Origin: an uncultured Gammaproteobacteria bacterium
GTDB taxonomy: Bacteria; Pseudomonadota; Gammaproteobacteria; Steroidobacterales; Woeseiaceae
Length of the DNA: 64,000 nt
Direction: 5' to 3'
Assembly (NCBI GenBank): GCA_937899415.1
Contig: CALBPI010000055.1
Location: forward strand, 1-64,000
Part shown: positions 17,987-28,918 of the stretch, one piece after another
How positions within the stretch are numbered: position 1 is the stretch's first letter
How the letters are laid out: every line of letters begins with the position of its first letter
The notes under the pieces: generated by a model
The model's input: only the letters and a program-made list of their open reading frames with translations
Databases searched by the model: none
What the model was told of the DNA's origin: nothing
Program-made: the position numbers and the translations under genes

Positions 17987-19348
17987 CTAATCCCCGTCAA
18001 TCGTCGCTCTGACTTCGACCGCGACGTCCACGAATTGTCCGACCCATTCCGTGTCCGCCCACTCGCCCGTACCGACGCCCAGTGCCAGCCGGTCGAGCTG
18101 CGAGGTGCCTGTCAGCGTGCGGTCAGCGCCGTCCGCCGCGACGTTGAAAGTGAACGTGACGGGATGCTCGACACCCTTCACGACGAGGACGCTGTCGGCT
18201 ACGAAACCGTCACCATCCGCCCGGATCGTGCCCGTTAGAAACCGGACCTCGGGGAAGCTGTCGGCATCGAAAAATTCGGCGTCCTGCAGCGTGCTGTCGC
18301 GGTCGCCATCGCGTGTGTCGACACCTGCGACGCGGATCGCGACATCGAAGCCACTCGTCTCGAGCGCGTCGGCTGCGAACCGCATGTCGGCCGACCATTC
18401 CGTCCAGCGGCCCGTGAACGGCGCGCCGGCCTGTTCGGCCGTGAAGGCGATGGAGCTGGCGCTGAGGTCGATGTCCCACTCGGGTGCTGGCGGGGCGGGC
18501 TCGGGTTCGACGACGGCCTCGGGAGCGTCTGCGACGGGCTCGGGTGCCGCGGTCGTTAGTTCGAGGGTCTCGGTGATCACCTCGGGTTCGGATGTGGGTT
18601 CCGGCAACGACACCACGGGGTCGCCGTCGGCCACTGCGGGTTCCTCAACGACGGGGTCGCGCGCGACCGATTCTGCAACGGCGGGCGGCGCCGAGTCCGC
18701 CGCCACTGCGGGCTTCGAGCCGCCGACGCGCGCCAGCGTGACCACGCCCGCTACGATGACTACGGCAAACAGGCCGTAGGATACGGCCGAGCTCATCCGG
18801 CGCAACACATCGTCGCGGTCCAGGAAGTGATGTTTGAAGGCAGCGACGATGTGCAGCAAGGCCACCGCGAACAGCAGCTTGCCAAGAATGTCGTGGGTCG
18901 AATGCATGGCGCTGCGCCAGGCCTTCGAGGGTTCGATGAGGTCGGGCCAGGTGAACACGCCAAACCAGCTCACGCTGTAGGCCGCGGCCGAGGAAAGCAG
19001 CCAGCCTGAAATCGGCATCGCGAAGATGAGCGCGTAGAGCGACCAGTGGCTGACGTGCGACGCCGTCTGCTGCCAGTTCGGCATGCCCACGGGCAACCGC
19101 GGCGGTGTCTTGATGAAACGCCAGCTGACCCGCAGTACGGCCAGCGCTAACACGGTCATGCCAATGGACTTGTGATTGGCGAGCAGCGCAAGCGCGCGCA
19201 GGCGCTCGCCATCGTCCCCAGCCACCTCGCCGAGTTTGGCGAGGACGTACTGCAGCACGATGAGGCCCGCAATGGACCAGTGAAAGAACCGGGCGACGCC
19301 GCCGTAATGCGTCTTGTGCGTGTCCGACGACGCGCCCGTATCCGTCAT
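17987..19348 (-). CDS. Cytochrome b561 - YceI fusion protein
   Basis: A 453-aa fusion. Residues about 15-200 are a four-helix cytochrome b561 (ARFFHWSIAGLIVLQYVLA with His23, ANHKSIGM with His59, SHWSLYALIFAMPISGW, HDILGKLLFAVALLHIVAAFKHHF), giving haem His ligands in the inner membrane. One further helix (SYGLFAVVIVAGVVTLA) leads to a Pro/Glu/Ala-rich linker of about 80 residues. A C-terminal YceI domain (about 289-453; SSIAFTAEQAGAPFTG..., TSGFDVAIRVAGVDTRD, FDADSFPEVRFLTG) follows, probably periplasmic. YceI proteins bind isoprenoid or quinone-like lipids. The start codon overlaps the stop of the separate yceI gene by one nt. In E. coli the two partners are separate genes (yceJ, yceI). Confidence 0.88.
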   Translation of the reverse strand: MTDTGASSDTHKTHYGGVARFFHWSIAGLIVLQYVLAKLGEVAGDDGERLRALALLANHKSIGMTVLALAVLRVSWRFIKTPPRLPVGMPNWQQTASHVSHWSLYALIFAMPISGWLLSSAAAYSVSWFGVFTWPDLIEPSKAWRSAMHSTHDILGKLLFAVALLHIVAAFKHHFLDRDDVLRRMSSAVSYGLFAVVIVAGVVTLARVGGSKPAVAADSAPPAVAESVARDPVVEEPAVADGDPVVSLPEPTSEPEVITETLELTTAAPEPVADAPEAVVEPEPAPPAPEWDIDLSASSIAFTAEQAGAPFTGRWTEWSADMRFAADALETSGFDVAIRVAGVDTRDGDRDSTLQDAEFFDADSFPEVRFLTGTIRADGDGFVADSVLVVKGVEHPVTFTFNVAADGADRTLTGTSQLDRLALGVGTGEWADTEWVGQFVDVAVEVRATIDGD

Positions 19349-19953
19349 TAGCCGGCTTCGGTGTTGAGCTCGACCTGGATGTTGAGCTCGACTTCATCGG
19401 TGACGGCCGGGGCGTACTTGCCCAGGTCCCAGTCGGAGCGACTCAGCGTGGCGTTGGCGCTGATACCGATGGTCGGCTTCTTGTTGAACGGGTGCGGGCC
19501 CGCCTTGTTGACCTTCGCGTCGAGCGTGACGGGCTTGGTGATGCCCTTGATCGTCAGGTCGCCCGTGACGGCCATCGTGTTGTCACCCGTCATTTCGATG
19601 CCCGTGGCAACGAAAGTGATGTCGGGATTGGCCGCGACGCCGAACCAGTCGTCGCTGGTCAAGTGGCCATTGAAGACCTCGACCTGGCTGTCGATGCTGG
19701 CTGCGTCGATGTCGACGGTCACGGTGCTGGCCGTGATGTCTTCCTGGTTGAGCTCCAGCGTGACGTCAAAGCTGTTGAAGCCCACGACGGGGCGCGAAAA
19801 GCCCAGATGCGTGTAGCTGAAGTTGATGTAGCCGTGTGTCTTTTCGAGCTTGTAGGTGCCGGCGGGTACGCCGTCCAGGGGGCCGGCATTGGCAATGCCG
19901 GCCAGGGCCAGCCCGGCAAGCGGGGCGACCAGCAGGGTCTTCACGGTATTCAT
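19348..19953 (-). CDS. yceI: YceI family periplasmic protein
   Basis: A 201-aa exported lipocalin-like protein. Signal peptide about residues 1-22 (TLLVAPLAGLALAGIANA), then YceI motifs: GTYKLEKTHGYINFSYTHLG, FDVTLELN, DSQVEVFNGHLTSDDWF, DLTIKGITKPVTLDAKV and SRSDWDLGKYAPAVTDEVEL. The ATG at 19953 has AAGGAAC before it; the longer frame is non-homologous. Cotranscribed with the b561-YceI fusion. It probably carries an isoprenoid or quinone-type ligand to or from the cytochrome. Confidence 0.92.
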   Translation of the reverse strand: MNTVKTLLVAPLAGLALAGIANAGPLDGVPAGTYKLEKTHGYINFSYTHLGFSRPVVGFNSFDVTLELNQEDITASTVTVDIDAASIDSQVEVFNGHLTSDDWFGVAANPDITFVATGIEMTGDNTMAVTGDLTIKGITKPVTLDAKVNKAGPHPFNKKPTIGISANATLSRSDWDLGKYAPAVTDEVELNIQVELNTEAG

Positions 19954-20073
19954 GGTGGGTTCCTTGGTTGTTCGGCGCGCCTGCGCCAGGGTCCAATAGC
20001 AGAAGAGCCAGGCAACGCTACAGGCGTCCCAGGCTCCGTTCGATTCACTTTTTCTGACCGTCCCCGAACGCGA

Positions 20074-20082
20074 ATTATAACA
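20074..20082 (-). promoter_or_regulatory. Extended -10 promoter candidate for yceI/b561
   Basis: The minus strand reads TGTTATAAT, a perfect -10 hexamer with the TGn extension, about 120 nt before the yceI ATG. No good -35 is visible, as expected for extended -10 promoters. Confidence 0.5.
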
Positions 20083-20100
20083 GAGCACGTCGGCGTCGCC

Positions 20101-20129
20101 TTGAAGTGCCCGGGCCATCTATAGATACT
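20101..20129 (+). promoter_or_regulatory. Sigma70-like promoter candidate for pntA
   Basis: TTGAAG (20101-20106) and GATACT (20124-20129) are separated by 17 nt and lie about 70 nt before the pntA start. It is divergent from the yceI promoter candidate. Confidence 0.45.
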
Positions 20130-20200
20130 CTGCAGCCGTCCGGGGCCGCCAATCCGCGCGCCCGACCCGTTCCAGAACGGCCTATCCGCAGGAGAATCCG

Positions 20201-21745
20201 ATGAAAATTGGCGTACCCGCCGAGGTGTACGACGGCGAAAAGCGCGTCGCTATGACCCCTGACGTTGTCGGGCTCGTGAACAAGCTCGGATTCGAACTCG
20301 CGATCGAAGCCGGCGCCGGCGCTGCGGCCACGTTCCCCGACGAGGCCTACCACCAGGCCGGTGCCGAGGTTGTCGAAGACGGCGATACACTGTTCGAGGC
20401 GTCCGACATCCTGCTCAAAGTGCGCGCACCCGAAGACAGCGAGATCGAAAAGCTCCGGGAAGGCCAGACGCTGATCGGCTTCATCTGGCCCGCCCAGAAC
20501 CCCGAGCTCATGGACACACTGGCGGCCAAAGGCATCAATGTGCTGGCCATGGACAGCGTGCCGCGCATTTCGCGTGCGCAGAAGATGGATGCGCTGAGCT
20601 CGATGGCCAACATCGGTGGCTACCGCGCCATGGTCGAGGCCGCACAGCACTTCGGCCGCTTCTTCACGGGCCAGATCACGGCCGCAGGCAAGATTCCGCC
20701 GGCCAAGGTGCTGGTCATCGGCGCCGGTGTTGCGGGCCTGTCGGCGATCGGCACGGCCAAGAGCATGGGCGCCATCGTGCGCGCCTTCGACACGCGGCCC
20801 GAGGTGGCCGAGCAGGTCGAGAGCATGGACGCCGAGTTCCTCTTCCTCGACTTCGAGGACGACGAAGACGGCGCGGGCGAGGGCGGCTACGCCAAGACGA
20901 TGAGCAAGGCGTTCATCGACGCCGAGATGGCACTGTTCGCCGAGCAGGCCAAGGAAGTCGACATCATCGTCACCACGGCGCTGATCCCGGGCAAGCCGGC
21001 ACCCAAGCTCATCACCGAGGAAATGGTCGCCTCGATGAAACAGGGCAGCGTGATTGTGGACCTGGCTGCCGAACAGGGCGGCAACTGTGAGCTCACAGAG
21101 CCGCACGAGGTCGTCAATCGCCATGGCGTTACGATCATCGGTTACACGGACCTGCCAAGCCGTCTCGCGGCTCAGTCGAGCCAGCTCTATGCGACTAACT
21201 TGCGTCACCTCCTGACCGACCTCACGCCTGAGAAGGACGGCAACATCGATATCAACATGGATGACGAGGTCATTCGTGGTGCGACGGTCATCAAGGCCGG
21301 CGAGATCACGTGGCCACCGCCGGCGCCTAAACTCTCAGCGGCGCCCAAGGCGCCCCCGAAAGCGGCGCCCGAGCCCGCGGCAGAACCCGTTCCCGAGAAA
21401 CCGAGCGTGTTCGGCCCCATCGCGGCCATGGGTATCGGTGCCGGGCTGCTGCTCGCGCTCGGTAATGTCGCGCCGCCGTCGTTCATGGCGCATTTCACAG
21501 TCTTCGTGCTGGCCTGTTTCGTGGGCTACATGGTGATTTGGAACGTGACGCCGGCGTTGCACACGCCACTCATGAGTGTGACGAACGCCATTTCGAGCAT
21601 CATTGTCATCGGCGCGCTGGTGCAGATATCCGGCGGCGGTTTCTGGGTGGTGACACTCTCATTCCTGGCGCTACTCATTACCAGCATTAACATCTTCGGC
21701 GGCTTTGCGGTCACGCAGCGCATGCTCAGCATGTTCCGCAAGTAG
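20201..21745 (+). CDS. pntA: NAD(P) transhydrogenase alpha subunit
   Basis: Proton-translocating transhydrogenase, alpha chain (514 aa, full-length E. coli type). Domain I (residues 1-370) binds NAD(H): [20 protein letters not shown] at the start, [20 protein letters not shown] as dinucleotide fold, and [11 protein letters not shown]. An Ala/Pro linker (about 375-400) precedes four C-terminal membrane helices ([58 protein letters not shown]). Ribosome site GCAGGAGA. With PntB it uses the proton gradient to make NADPH, which TrxB downstream can use. Confidence 0.96.
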   Translation: MKIGVPAEVYDGEKRVAMTPDVVGLVNKLGFELAIEAGAGAAATFPDEAYHQAGAEVVEDGDTLFEASDILLKVRAPEDSEIEKLREGQTLIGFIWPAQNPELMDTLAAKGINVLAMDSVPRISRAQKMDALSSMANIGGYRAMVEAAQHFGRFFTGQITAAGKIPPAKVLVIGAGVAGLSAIGTAKSMGAIVRAFDTRPEVAEQVESMDAEFLFLDFEDDEDGAGEGGYAKTMSKAFIDAEMALFAEQAKEVDIIVTTALIPGKPAPKLITEEMVASMKQGSVIVDLAAEQGGNCELTEPHEVVNRHGVTIIGYTDLPSRLAAQSSQLYATNLRHLLTDLTPEKDGNIDINMDDEVIRGATVIKAGEITWPPPAPKLSAAPKAPPKAAPEPAAEPVPEKPSVFGPIAAMGIGAGLLLALGNVAPPSFMAHFTVFVLACFVGYMVIWNVTPALHTPLMSVTNAISSIIVIGALVQISGGGFWVVTLSFLALLITSINIFGGFAVTQRMLSMFRK

Positions 21746-21760
21746 GTCGGGGAGAACAGC

Positions 21761-23161
21761 ATGACTATCGGAATGGTCCAGGCGGCCTACATCATCGCCA
21801 CGATCCTGTTCATCCTCGCGCTGGGTGGTCTCAGTAATCAGGAAACAGCACGCCGCGGCAACCTCTACGGCATGGCTGGCATGGGCATCGCGCTCGCCGC
21901 CACCGTCTTCGGCATCGTTGATGGCAACTACATCTTGCTGATTCTTGGTTTGGGCGCCGGCGCGGCCATCGGCATCAAGCTCGCACGCACGGTACAGATG
22001 ACGCAGATGCCCGAGCTCGTCGCGATCCTGCACAGCCTTGTCGGTCTCGCGGCTGTGTTTGTCGGCTACGCCACGTTCCTTGACCCGTCGGCGAAGTTCT
22101 ACGGTGTCGAGAAGACGATCCACGACATCGAGATCTACGTCGGTGTGCTCATCGGCGCACTCACGTTCTCGGGTTCGGTCATCGCGTTTGGCAAGCTGTC
22201 GGGGCGTATCGGCGGCAACCCCGTGCTGCTGCCCGCACGTCACTGGCTCAACCTGGGCCTGGGTCTCATTGCGATCTGGCTCGGCACCTTGTTCGTCGAG
22301 GGCTCGGCTGCAGGCGGTGGCTTCTTCCCGCTCTTTTTGATGACTATCATTGCGCTCGCCTTCGGCGTGCACATGGTCGTTGCCATCGGCGGCGCCGATA
22401 TGCCCGTCGTCGTATCGATGCTCAACAGCTACTCAGGCTGGGCCGCGTCGGCCACGGGCTTCATGCTCTCGAACGACCTGCTCATCGTCACGGGCGCGCT
22501 CGTTGGCAGCTCGGGCGCGATCCTGTCCTACATCATGTGCCGCGCCATGAACCGCAAGTTCCTGAACGTGATTGCGGGCGGTTTTGGCACCACCACAGGC
22601 GGTGGCGGCGGCGGTGAGGCCGGCGAGCAGGGCGAGGTTGTCGCTGTGCAGGCCGAAGAGGTCTCCGAGATGCTCGCGGGCGCCAAGAACGTCGTCATCG
22701 TGCCGGGCTACGGTATGGCCGTGGCGCAAGCCCAGCACACCGTCAACGAGATCACCCGCACGCTGCGCGACAAGGGTGTCAATGTGCGCTTCGCCATCCA
22801 CCCCGTCGCGGGTCGAATGCCGGGCCACATGAACGTCCTGCTGGCCGAGGCGCGCGTGCCCTATGACATCGTGCTCGAAATGGACGAGATCAAAGACGAT
22901 TTCCCGGAAACGGACGTCAGCGTTGTGATCGGCGCGAACGACATCGTCAACCCGTCCGCGCAGGACGAGCCCGACAGCCCCATCGCAGGCATGCCGGTTC
23001 TTGAAGTCTGGAAAGGCAGCACCACTATCGTGTTGAAGCGGAGCATGGCGACCGGCTACGCCGGCGTGCAAAACCCGCTGTTCTTCAAGGACAATACGCG
23101 CATGCTGTTCGGTGACGCCAAGCAGACCCTCGACGCGGTCCTGCGCGCCCTGCAGCAGTAG
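21761..23161 (+). CDS. pntB: NAD(P) transhydrogenase beta subunit
   Basis: A 466-aa partner of PntA, 15 nt downstream with a GGGGAGA ribosome site. The N-terminal half has about eight to nine helices ([60 protein letters not shown]). The C-terminal NADP(H)-binding domain starts after a Gly-rich linker ([11 protein letters not shown]) and contains [33 protein letters not shown] and [13 protein letters not shown]. All family elements are intact. Confidence 0.96.
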   Translation: MTIGMVQAAYIIATILFILALGGLSNQETARRGNLYGMAGMGIALAATVFGIVDGNYILLILGLGAGAAIGIKLARTVQMTQMPELVAILHSLVGLAAVFVGYATFLDPSAKFYGVEKTIHDIEIYVGVLIGALTFSGSVIAFGKLSGRIGGNPVLLPARHWLNLGLGLIAIWLGTLFVEGSAAGGGFFPLFLMTIIALAFGVHMVVAIGGADMPVVVSMLNSYSGWAASATGFMLSNDLLIVTGALVGSSGAILSYIMCRAMNRKFLNVIAGGFGTTTGGGGGGEAGEQGEVVAVQAEEVSEMLAGAKNVVIVPGYGMAVAQAQHTVNEITRTLRDKGVNVRFAIHPVAGRMPGHMNVLLAEARVPYDIVLEMDEIKDDFPETDVSVVIGANDIVNPSAQDEPDSPIAGMPVLEVWKGSTTIVLKRSMATGYAGVQNPLFFKDNTRMLFGDAKQTLDAVLRALQQ

Positions 23162-24139
<978 letters not shown>

Positions 24140-24164
24140 GCAACCCACCACGGGGACTCCGACA

Positions 24165-25211
24165 ATGAGCGTGTTCGACAATGCTGCCTGGGCGCAGCAT
24201 GAACGGGTCCTGCATTGCAGCGATCCCGTATCGGGCCTGCGCGCGATCATCGCGATTCACTCCACGGTGCTGGGACCAGCGGCCGGTGGCTGCCGCTTCT
24301 GGCACTACGACGACGACACCGCGGCGCTGACCGATGTCCTGCGGCTCTCGCAGGGCATGAGTTACAAGAACGCGATGGCCGGGCTCTCTCTGGGCGGCGG
24401 CAAAGCGGTCATCCTCGCGCCTGAAGACCGCCAGCTCACAGACCCCTTGCTCGCGTCGTTCGGGCAGTTCGTTGAAACACTGCACGGGGACTACATCACG
24501 GCCGAAGATGTGGGCATGCGCGTCCCGGCGATGCAGGTCATCGCGACGCGGACGCGGCACGTGGCGGGGTTGCCCAGCACGGGCGGCAGCGCGGGCGGCG
24601 ACCCGTCACCAAAGACGGCCGAAGGTGTGTTCGCGGGCATTCGGGCGGCCGTTCGCCACCAGCGTGGCGATGCGTCGCTGGAAGGTCTGCACGTGGCCGT
24701 CCAGGGTGTGGGCAACGTCGGTATGAACCTCGCCCGATTCCTGGCCAAAGCCGGTGCGCGACTGACGGTCGCCGACATTAACGGTGCGCGCGTTGCGCAG
24801 GCCTGCGAGGAGCTGGGTGCAGAGGCTGCGTCGCTCGAGGACATCCTGTTTACGGATGCCGATATCGTGGCGCCTTGCGCCTTGGGTGCCGTGCTCGATG
24901 CCGAGAGCATCCCGCGACTCAAGGCGACCATCATCGCGGGTGCTGCAAACAATCAGCTGGCCACCGATGAGGACGGCCAGCGTCTGTTTGATGCGGGCAT
25001 TCTTTACGCGCCCGACTACGTGATCAATGCGGGCGGCATCGTCAACGTGGCCCTCGAATACGAAGGTGGGTTCACTGAAGCCGATGTAGACGCGCGCGTG
25101 GCGGCCATCGGTGATCGACTTGGCGACATCTTTGTGCAGTCCGACCGCGAGCAACGCCCCACCAACGTCATCGCGGACGCGATGGCGCGTGCCCTGATCG
25201 CTGGCGACTGA
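24165..25211 (+). CDS. Leucine/valine-type amino acid dehydrogenase
   Basis: A 348-aa NAD-dependent Glu/Leu/Phe/Val dehydrogenase family member that deaminates branched-chain amino acids to 2-oxoacids. Motifs: VLGPAAGGCRFW, SYKNAMAGLSLGGGKAVIL with the catalytic Lys, EDVGMRVPAM, ATRTRHVAGLP and the Rossmann segment VAVQGVGNVGMNLARFLAKAG. The start at 24165 follows CGGGGA; a longer frame overlaps trxB. The size and GGGKAV context favour leucine dehydrogenase; phenylalanine dehydrogenase is the main alternative. It would feed the BCKDH complex encoded at 14348-17871. Confidence 0.9.
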   Translation: MSVFDNAAWAQHERVLHCSDPVSGLRAIIAIHSTVLGPAAGGCRFWHYDDDTAALTDVLRLSQGMSYKNAMAGLSLGGGKAVILAPEDRQLTDPLLASFGQFVETLHGDYITAEDVGMRVPAMQVIATRTRHVAGLPSTGGSAGGDPSPKTAEGVFAGIRAAVRHQRGDASLEGLHVAVQGVGNVGMNLARFLAKAGARLTVADINGARVAQACEELGAEAASLEDILFTDADIVAPCALGAVLDAESIPRLKATIIAGAANNQLATDEDGQRLFDAGILYAPDYVINAGGIVNVALEYEGGFTEADVDARVAAIGDRLGDIFVQSDREQRPTNVIADAMARALIAGD

Positions 25212-25219
25212 GCGCCGCT

Positions 25220-25798
25220 TTAGCTGATCGCTTCAAACACCGACATGAACCGTTGCGGTTCGGGTCGGTCGGAAGGCTTCGACGAGCGGTAGCTGTAGCG
25301 GATGATGTTGTCGGAGTCGGTAACGATCACCGTCGGCAGAATGGTGCGCCGGCCAAACTCACCCCGGAAGCGCTCCGGGATGTCTTCGTCGTCGACAAGC
25401 TCGAGCCCGGTCGCAGCCTCGAGGTTTTCGTCGAGCCAGAACTCAAACTCCACCTTGAACTGATCGGCGACGCGGCGCGTCGTGTCCAGTGGCGTACGCG
25501 TGACGATGATCAGCTTGCCGCCGTCCTGCGTGATTTTTCGGTAGTGGTAGGTGAGCGCCTGAACCTGCGTCGAACAGAACGGGCACCAGCTGCCACGCAC
25601 GAACACGAGCACGCTGCGGCTGCCGGCGAGCTCGTCGCTCGACACGGTGCTGCCGTCTTCGCGCTTGCACACAAAGCTTGGCAGGCGTCGGCCCACGGTG
25701 ATGTGCGGATTCGTGTGGCTGCGGCTGCCCAGCAGCATGATCCAGCCCACGACAGCCAGCACGAGCAGTGCGGCAACGACGATTAGCAGTGCGTCCAT
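25220..25798 (-). CDS. Membrane-anchored thioredoxin-like redoxin (AhpC/TSA type)
   Basis: A 192-aa protein with one N-terminal anchor (residues 2-24, ALLIVVAALLVLAVVGWIML) and a peroxiredoxin/redoxin domain from residue 33. The active site FVRGSWCPFCSTQV carries Cys72 and Cys75, so it has the CxxC of a thiol oxidoreductase in the place of a peroxidatic Cys. The later LPTVIVTDSDNIIRYSY segment contains the cis-Pro. It faces either side of the membrane; the positive-inside rule (Arg/His just after the helix) leaves topology open. It converges on the dehydrogenase gene with an 8-nt gap. Confidence 0.82.
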   Translation of the reverse strand: MDALLIVVAALLVLAVVGWIMLLGSRSHTNPHITVGRRLPSFVCKREDGSTVSSDELAGSRSVLVFVRGSWCPFCSTQVQALTYHYRKITQDGGKLIIVTRTPLDTTRRVADQFKVEFEFWLDENLEAATGLELVDDEDIPERFRGEFGRRTILPTVIVTDSDNIIRYSYRSSKPSDRPEPQRFMSVFEAIS

Positions 25799-25811
25799 CC
25801 AGGTGCTCCGT

Positions 25812-26804
25812 TCAGTCGACGGTCAATACAATTTTGCCCATGTGCTCGCCGCGCTCCATGAGCGCGTGCGCCTCGGCAGCCTGTGCCAGCGGAAACTCAG
25901 CGTGGATCACGGGCGTCATGCTGCCCGCGCTGACGAGGGGCCACAGGTCGCGCTCGAGATTTGTCGCGATCTCAGCCTTCACGGCATCGGGCTGCGGGCG
26001 CAGCGTCGAGCCCGTAATGGTCAGTCGTTTGCGCAGGACGCTCGCCATGCTGACGCCGTCAGCGACGGCGCCGCCCACAAGCGCAATGAGGGCATAGCGA
26101 CCATCTGTGCGCAGGGCGTCGATGTTCTGCTGCGTGTAGGGTCCGGCCACCATGTCGAGGATCACGTCGACGCCGTCGGGGCGCGCCTCAGCCAGCGCGT
26201 CGCGCCAGTCGCCGTCGCGGTAGTTGATTGCGAGGTCGGCGCCGAGCTCTCGGCAGAAGCTGCACTTCTCCTCGCTGCCCGCCGTCACGATGACGTCGTG
26301 GCCCAGTGCCTTCGCGAACTGGATCGCGGTGGTGCCAATGCCGCTCGACCCGCCGTGGATCAGCAGGCTGTCGCCCGGTTTCAACCCGGCGCGCATCCAG
26401 ACATTGAAGTACACCGTGAACGTAGTTTCAGGCAGCGCTGCGGCTTGCGCCGGCGTCAGACGCTCGGGAACGGGCAGACAGCTGCCAGCATGGACGCGCA
26501 CATACTCCGCGTAGCCGCCACCGTGCGTCAGTGCGCAGACGATGTCGCCGGGCTGCCAGCGGGTGACGTTGCCGCCTGCTGCCGCCACTTCGCCAGCCAC
26601 TTCGAGACCGGGCAGATCGCTGGCACCCGGCGGGGCCGGGTACAGGCCCGCGCGTTGCAGGCAGTCGGGACGATTGACGCCCGCCGCGGCGACGCGGATC
26701 AGGACCTCGTCGGGCCCGGGCTCGGGCACGGGACGGGTGCCGGCGACCAGCACTTCGGGGCCGCCCGGCGTGGAAATCTCGGCAACGCGCATGGTCTCGG
26801 TCAT
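25812..26804 (-). CDS. NAD(P)H:quinone oxidoreductase, PIG3/QOR family
   Basis: A 330-aa zinc-free medium-chain dehydrogenase/reductase. N-terminal GroES-like part (VLIRVAAAGVNRPDCLQRAG), then the nucleotide fold LLIHGGSSGIGTTAIQFAKA and VTAGSEEKCSFCRELGADLAI. Zinc-binding cysteines are absent, as in quinone reductases. The segment VDVILDMVAGPYTQQNIDAL matches the TP53I3/PIG3 branch. It lies 14 nt upstream of the redoxin gene and is probably cotranscribed. Confidence 0.9.
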   Translation of the reverse strand: MTETMRVAEISTPGGPEVLVAGTRPVPEPGPDEVLIRVAAAGVNRPDCLQRAGLYPAPPGASDLPGLEVAGEVAAAGGNVTRWQPGDIVCALTHGGGYAEYVRVHAGSCLPVPERLTPAQAAALPETTFTVYFNVWMRAGLKPGDSLLIHGGSSGIGTTAIQFAKALGHDVIVTAGSEEKCSFCRELGADLAINYRDGDWRDALAEARPDGVDVILDMVAGPYTQQNIDALRTDGRYALIALVGGAVADGVSMASVLRKRLTITGSTLRPQPDAVKAEIATNLERDLWPLVSAGSMTPVIHAEFPLAQAAEAHALMERGEHMGKIVLTVD

Positions 26805-26881
26805 TGCCCTAGTGTAGCCGACGGCAACGTCCGTGGTGCGACTTCAGCTATAGTCGGCGCGACCTGTTTTGGAGGCGCCGG

Positions 26882-27355
26882 ATGCCAACGCGAAACCCCA
26901 CGCGCGCTACGCTCGAAAAACTGCGCGACAAACCCTTCGGCTTGTGGTTGTTCTCGCGTGCGGTGAGCCTCAAAGCGCCTTATTTCGGCAGCATCGGCGC
27001 GCGCTTCACGACACTCGAGCCGGGGTTTGGTGAGGCGCATTTGCGCAAGCGTCGTAAGGTCACCAACCACCTTGGCACTGTGCACGCGATCGCCATGGCC
27101 AATCTCTGCGAGCTTGTCGCGGGCACGCTCATGGAGGTCAGCATCCCCGCCGACATGCGCTGGATTCCAAAGGGCATGAACATCCGCTACCTGGGCAAGG
27201 CGGAAACTGACGTCACGGCCAGCTGCCGTATCGACGACTACGATTGGCGCGAGACGCAGGACGTGCCGCTCGAACTCGTGGTGAAGGACACGAACGGGCA
27301 GGTCGTGGCTGAGGCGACGGTGCCCATGTACGTATCGCCGAAAAAGAAGCGCTGA
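26882..27355 (+). CDS. DUF4442-type hotdog-fold protein
   Basis: A 157-aa single-domain protein. The segment VTNHLGTVHAIAMANLCELV followed by MRWIPKGMNIRYLGKA resembles DUF4442/PaaI-like hotdog thioesterases, in which an N/D/E-containing helix forms the active site. A GGAGG ribosome site lies just before the ATG. Substrate is unknown; such proteins usually hydrolyse acyl-CoAs. It ends 4 nt before the convergent hydrolase gene. Confidence 0.75.
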   Translation: MPTRNPTRATLEKLRDKPFGLWLFSRAVSLKAPYFGSIGARFTTLEPGFGEAHLRKRRKVTNHLGTVHAIAMANLCELVAGTLMEVSIPADMRWIPKGMNIRYLGKAETDVTASCRIDDYDWRETQDVPLELVVKDTNGQVVAEATVPMYVSPKKKR

Positions 27356-27359
27356 GCTG

Positions 27360-28310
27360 TCAGTCGCCGAGTGATTCCAGAAACGCGCGCGCATCGGCGG
27401 CTGTGCGGGCCGGCGCCTCTTCCATGGGTATGTGTCCCAGGTCGGGGTAGATGATGACGCGGGAGTCTGCGATGCCCGCATCAAACCGTGCCGCATCCTC
27501 GACGGGGATCCAAACGTCTTCTGCACCCCAGAGAATCAGCGTTGGCGCGACGATGTCTTCGAGTCGGCGTGGATCGCTCGTCTCGTATTGCAAGGTGCGG
27601 TCCACGAACGCCTGCCGATTACCCTCCCGCAGCGACAGCTCGCGGTAGCGACGGATCAGCTCGGGCGTCACCTTGCTGTCATCGGCGTAGACCTCGAGCA
27701 GGCTGTCCTCATAGAGCGCATTGGGTGCAAACAGCGTGAGTATGTTGCGCAGCACGGGCGTGCTCGCCAGACGGAATACCAGTGAGGGCTCGCGCGCCGA
27801 TTCGGGCGGCAGACCGCTGGGGTCGAGCAGAATCAGTGACGACACGCGTTCGGGGCGCGTGGCCGCAAACTGCCAGGAAATATTGCCGCCCAGCGAATTG
27901 CCCGCGAGTGCAAACGTCTCGAGGCCCAGCGCGTCCACGACGTCCTCGACAAAGTCGGCGTAGCTCGCAATCCGGTAGTCGGCGCGGACATGCGGCCCCG
28001 TGAGCCCGAATCCGGGCAAGTCCATTCGGACCACGTCGAAGTCGGTCGAAAGCGCCTCGACCCAGCCGTCCCAGGTGTGCAGCGATGCCGCCGTCCCATG
28101 CAGCAACACGAGCGTGGGCGCATCGGCAGGGCCTTCACGGCGATAGTGGACGCGCATGCCGTCGACGTCGACAAACCGCGAGGCGGGCGTCTGCCAGTGG
28201 GCCAGTTCCGCGACGCTGCGGTCGGGCACGTAGGCGATCACGACAACAGCCGTCGCGGCCAGGAAGAGCGCGACGAACAGGTAGCGGATTCGAAAGCGGC
28301 GTGAGGGCAT
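27360..28310 (-). CDS. Membrane-anchored alpha/beta hydrolase
   Basis: A 316-aa hydrolase with a basic N-terminus and one membrane anchor (IRYLFVALFLAATAVVVIAYV), then an alpha/beta fold. Oxyanion region LLHGTAASLHTWDGW, nucleophile Ser in ALAGNSLGGNISW, acid Asp in LWGAEDVWIP and His in YPDLGHIPMEEAP. The ATG at 28310 gives a standard anchor; a GTG 13 codons upstream is possible. Probably acts in the periplasm on a lipid or ester; the substrate cannot be assigned. Confidence 0.85.
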   Translation of the reverse strand: MPSRRFRIRYLFVALFLAATAVVVIAYVPDRSVAELAHWQTPASRFVDVDGMRVHYRREGPADAPTLVLLHGTAASLHTWDGWVEALSTDFDVVRMDLPGFGLTGPHVRADYRIASYADFVEDVVDALGLETFALAGNSLGGNISWQFAATRPERVSSLILLDPSGLPPESAREPSLVFRLASTPVLRNILTLFAPNALYEDSLLEVYADDSKVTPELIRRYRELSLREGNRQAFVDRTLQYETSDPRRLEDIVAPTLILWGAEDVWIPVEDAARFDAGIADSRVIIYPDLGHIPMEEAPARTAADARAFLESLGD

Positions 28311-28384
28311 GAAGGCTCGCGTGGCTTGAGATCGGCGAGTGAGTATCACACACTCATGCGCGGCTTGGCGCAGGTGGAGGGGGC

Positions 28385-28918
28385 ATGTCGGATCGCAAGC
28401 TGACGCTCGACGCGTGCACGGCGCCCGTCGTGTACGAGGGCACCGTGTTGCCCGAGTGGATCGACGTCAACAATCACATGAACGTCGCCTACTACATGCT
28501 GGCGTTCGACTACGGTATCGACGCGCTGTGGCACGGCTTCGGCCTGAGCGATGAATATCGCGACGACACGGGCAGCTCGACCTTCGCGGTCGAGGCGCAC
28601 ATCCGCTATCTCAAGGAACTCGTGGCCGACGAGGGCTACGTCGTGTGCGCCCGAATCCTCGCCTGGGACGACAAGCGGTTGCACCAGTTCCAGTACCTCT
28701 TCGACGCCGCTACGGGCGCGCTCAGCGCGACTTGCGAGTGGCTGCACCTGCATGTCGATCTCGGCACACGGCGCGTGGCGCCCTGGCCCGAACGACTCAT
28801 CCAGGGCATCGCGGCGCACCCGGCCTCGGCTGTCACTGGCGATTGGCCCGAGGCGACGGGCCAGCAGATCAAAGTCGCTCGGCCGCTTGGCCCCGCATCC
28901 AAAGGAGACTCATCGTGA
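28385..28918 (+). CDS. Hotdog-fold acyl-CoA thioesterase
   Basis: A 177-aa protein with the 4-hydroxybenzoyl-CoA thioesterase-like motif [18 protein letters not shown], where the Asp/Asn-His-Met stretch forms the active site. It resembles the thioesterases linked to carnitine or betaine metabolism (betainyl-CoA type), but this is recollection only. Ribosome site GGAGGGGG. Its stop overlaps the glpK start as GTGA, so the two are translationally coupled. Its function in glycerol use is unclear. Confidence 0.78.
   Translation: MSDRKLTLDACTAPVVYEGTVLPEWIDVNNHMNVAYYMLAFDYGIDALWHGFGLSDEYRDDTGSSTFAVEAHIRYLKELVADEGYVVCARILAWDDKRLHQFQYLFDAATGALSATCEWLHLHVDLGTRRVAPWPERLIQGIAAHPASAVTGDWPEATGQQIKVARPLGPASKGDSS

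Noticed and set aside
25647-26966. 439-codon plus-strand frame opposite the quinone reductase
   Set aside because: Shadow frame; the opposite strand encodes a complete known family.
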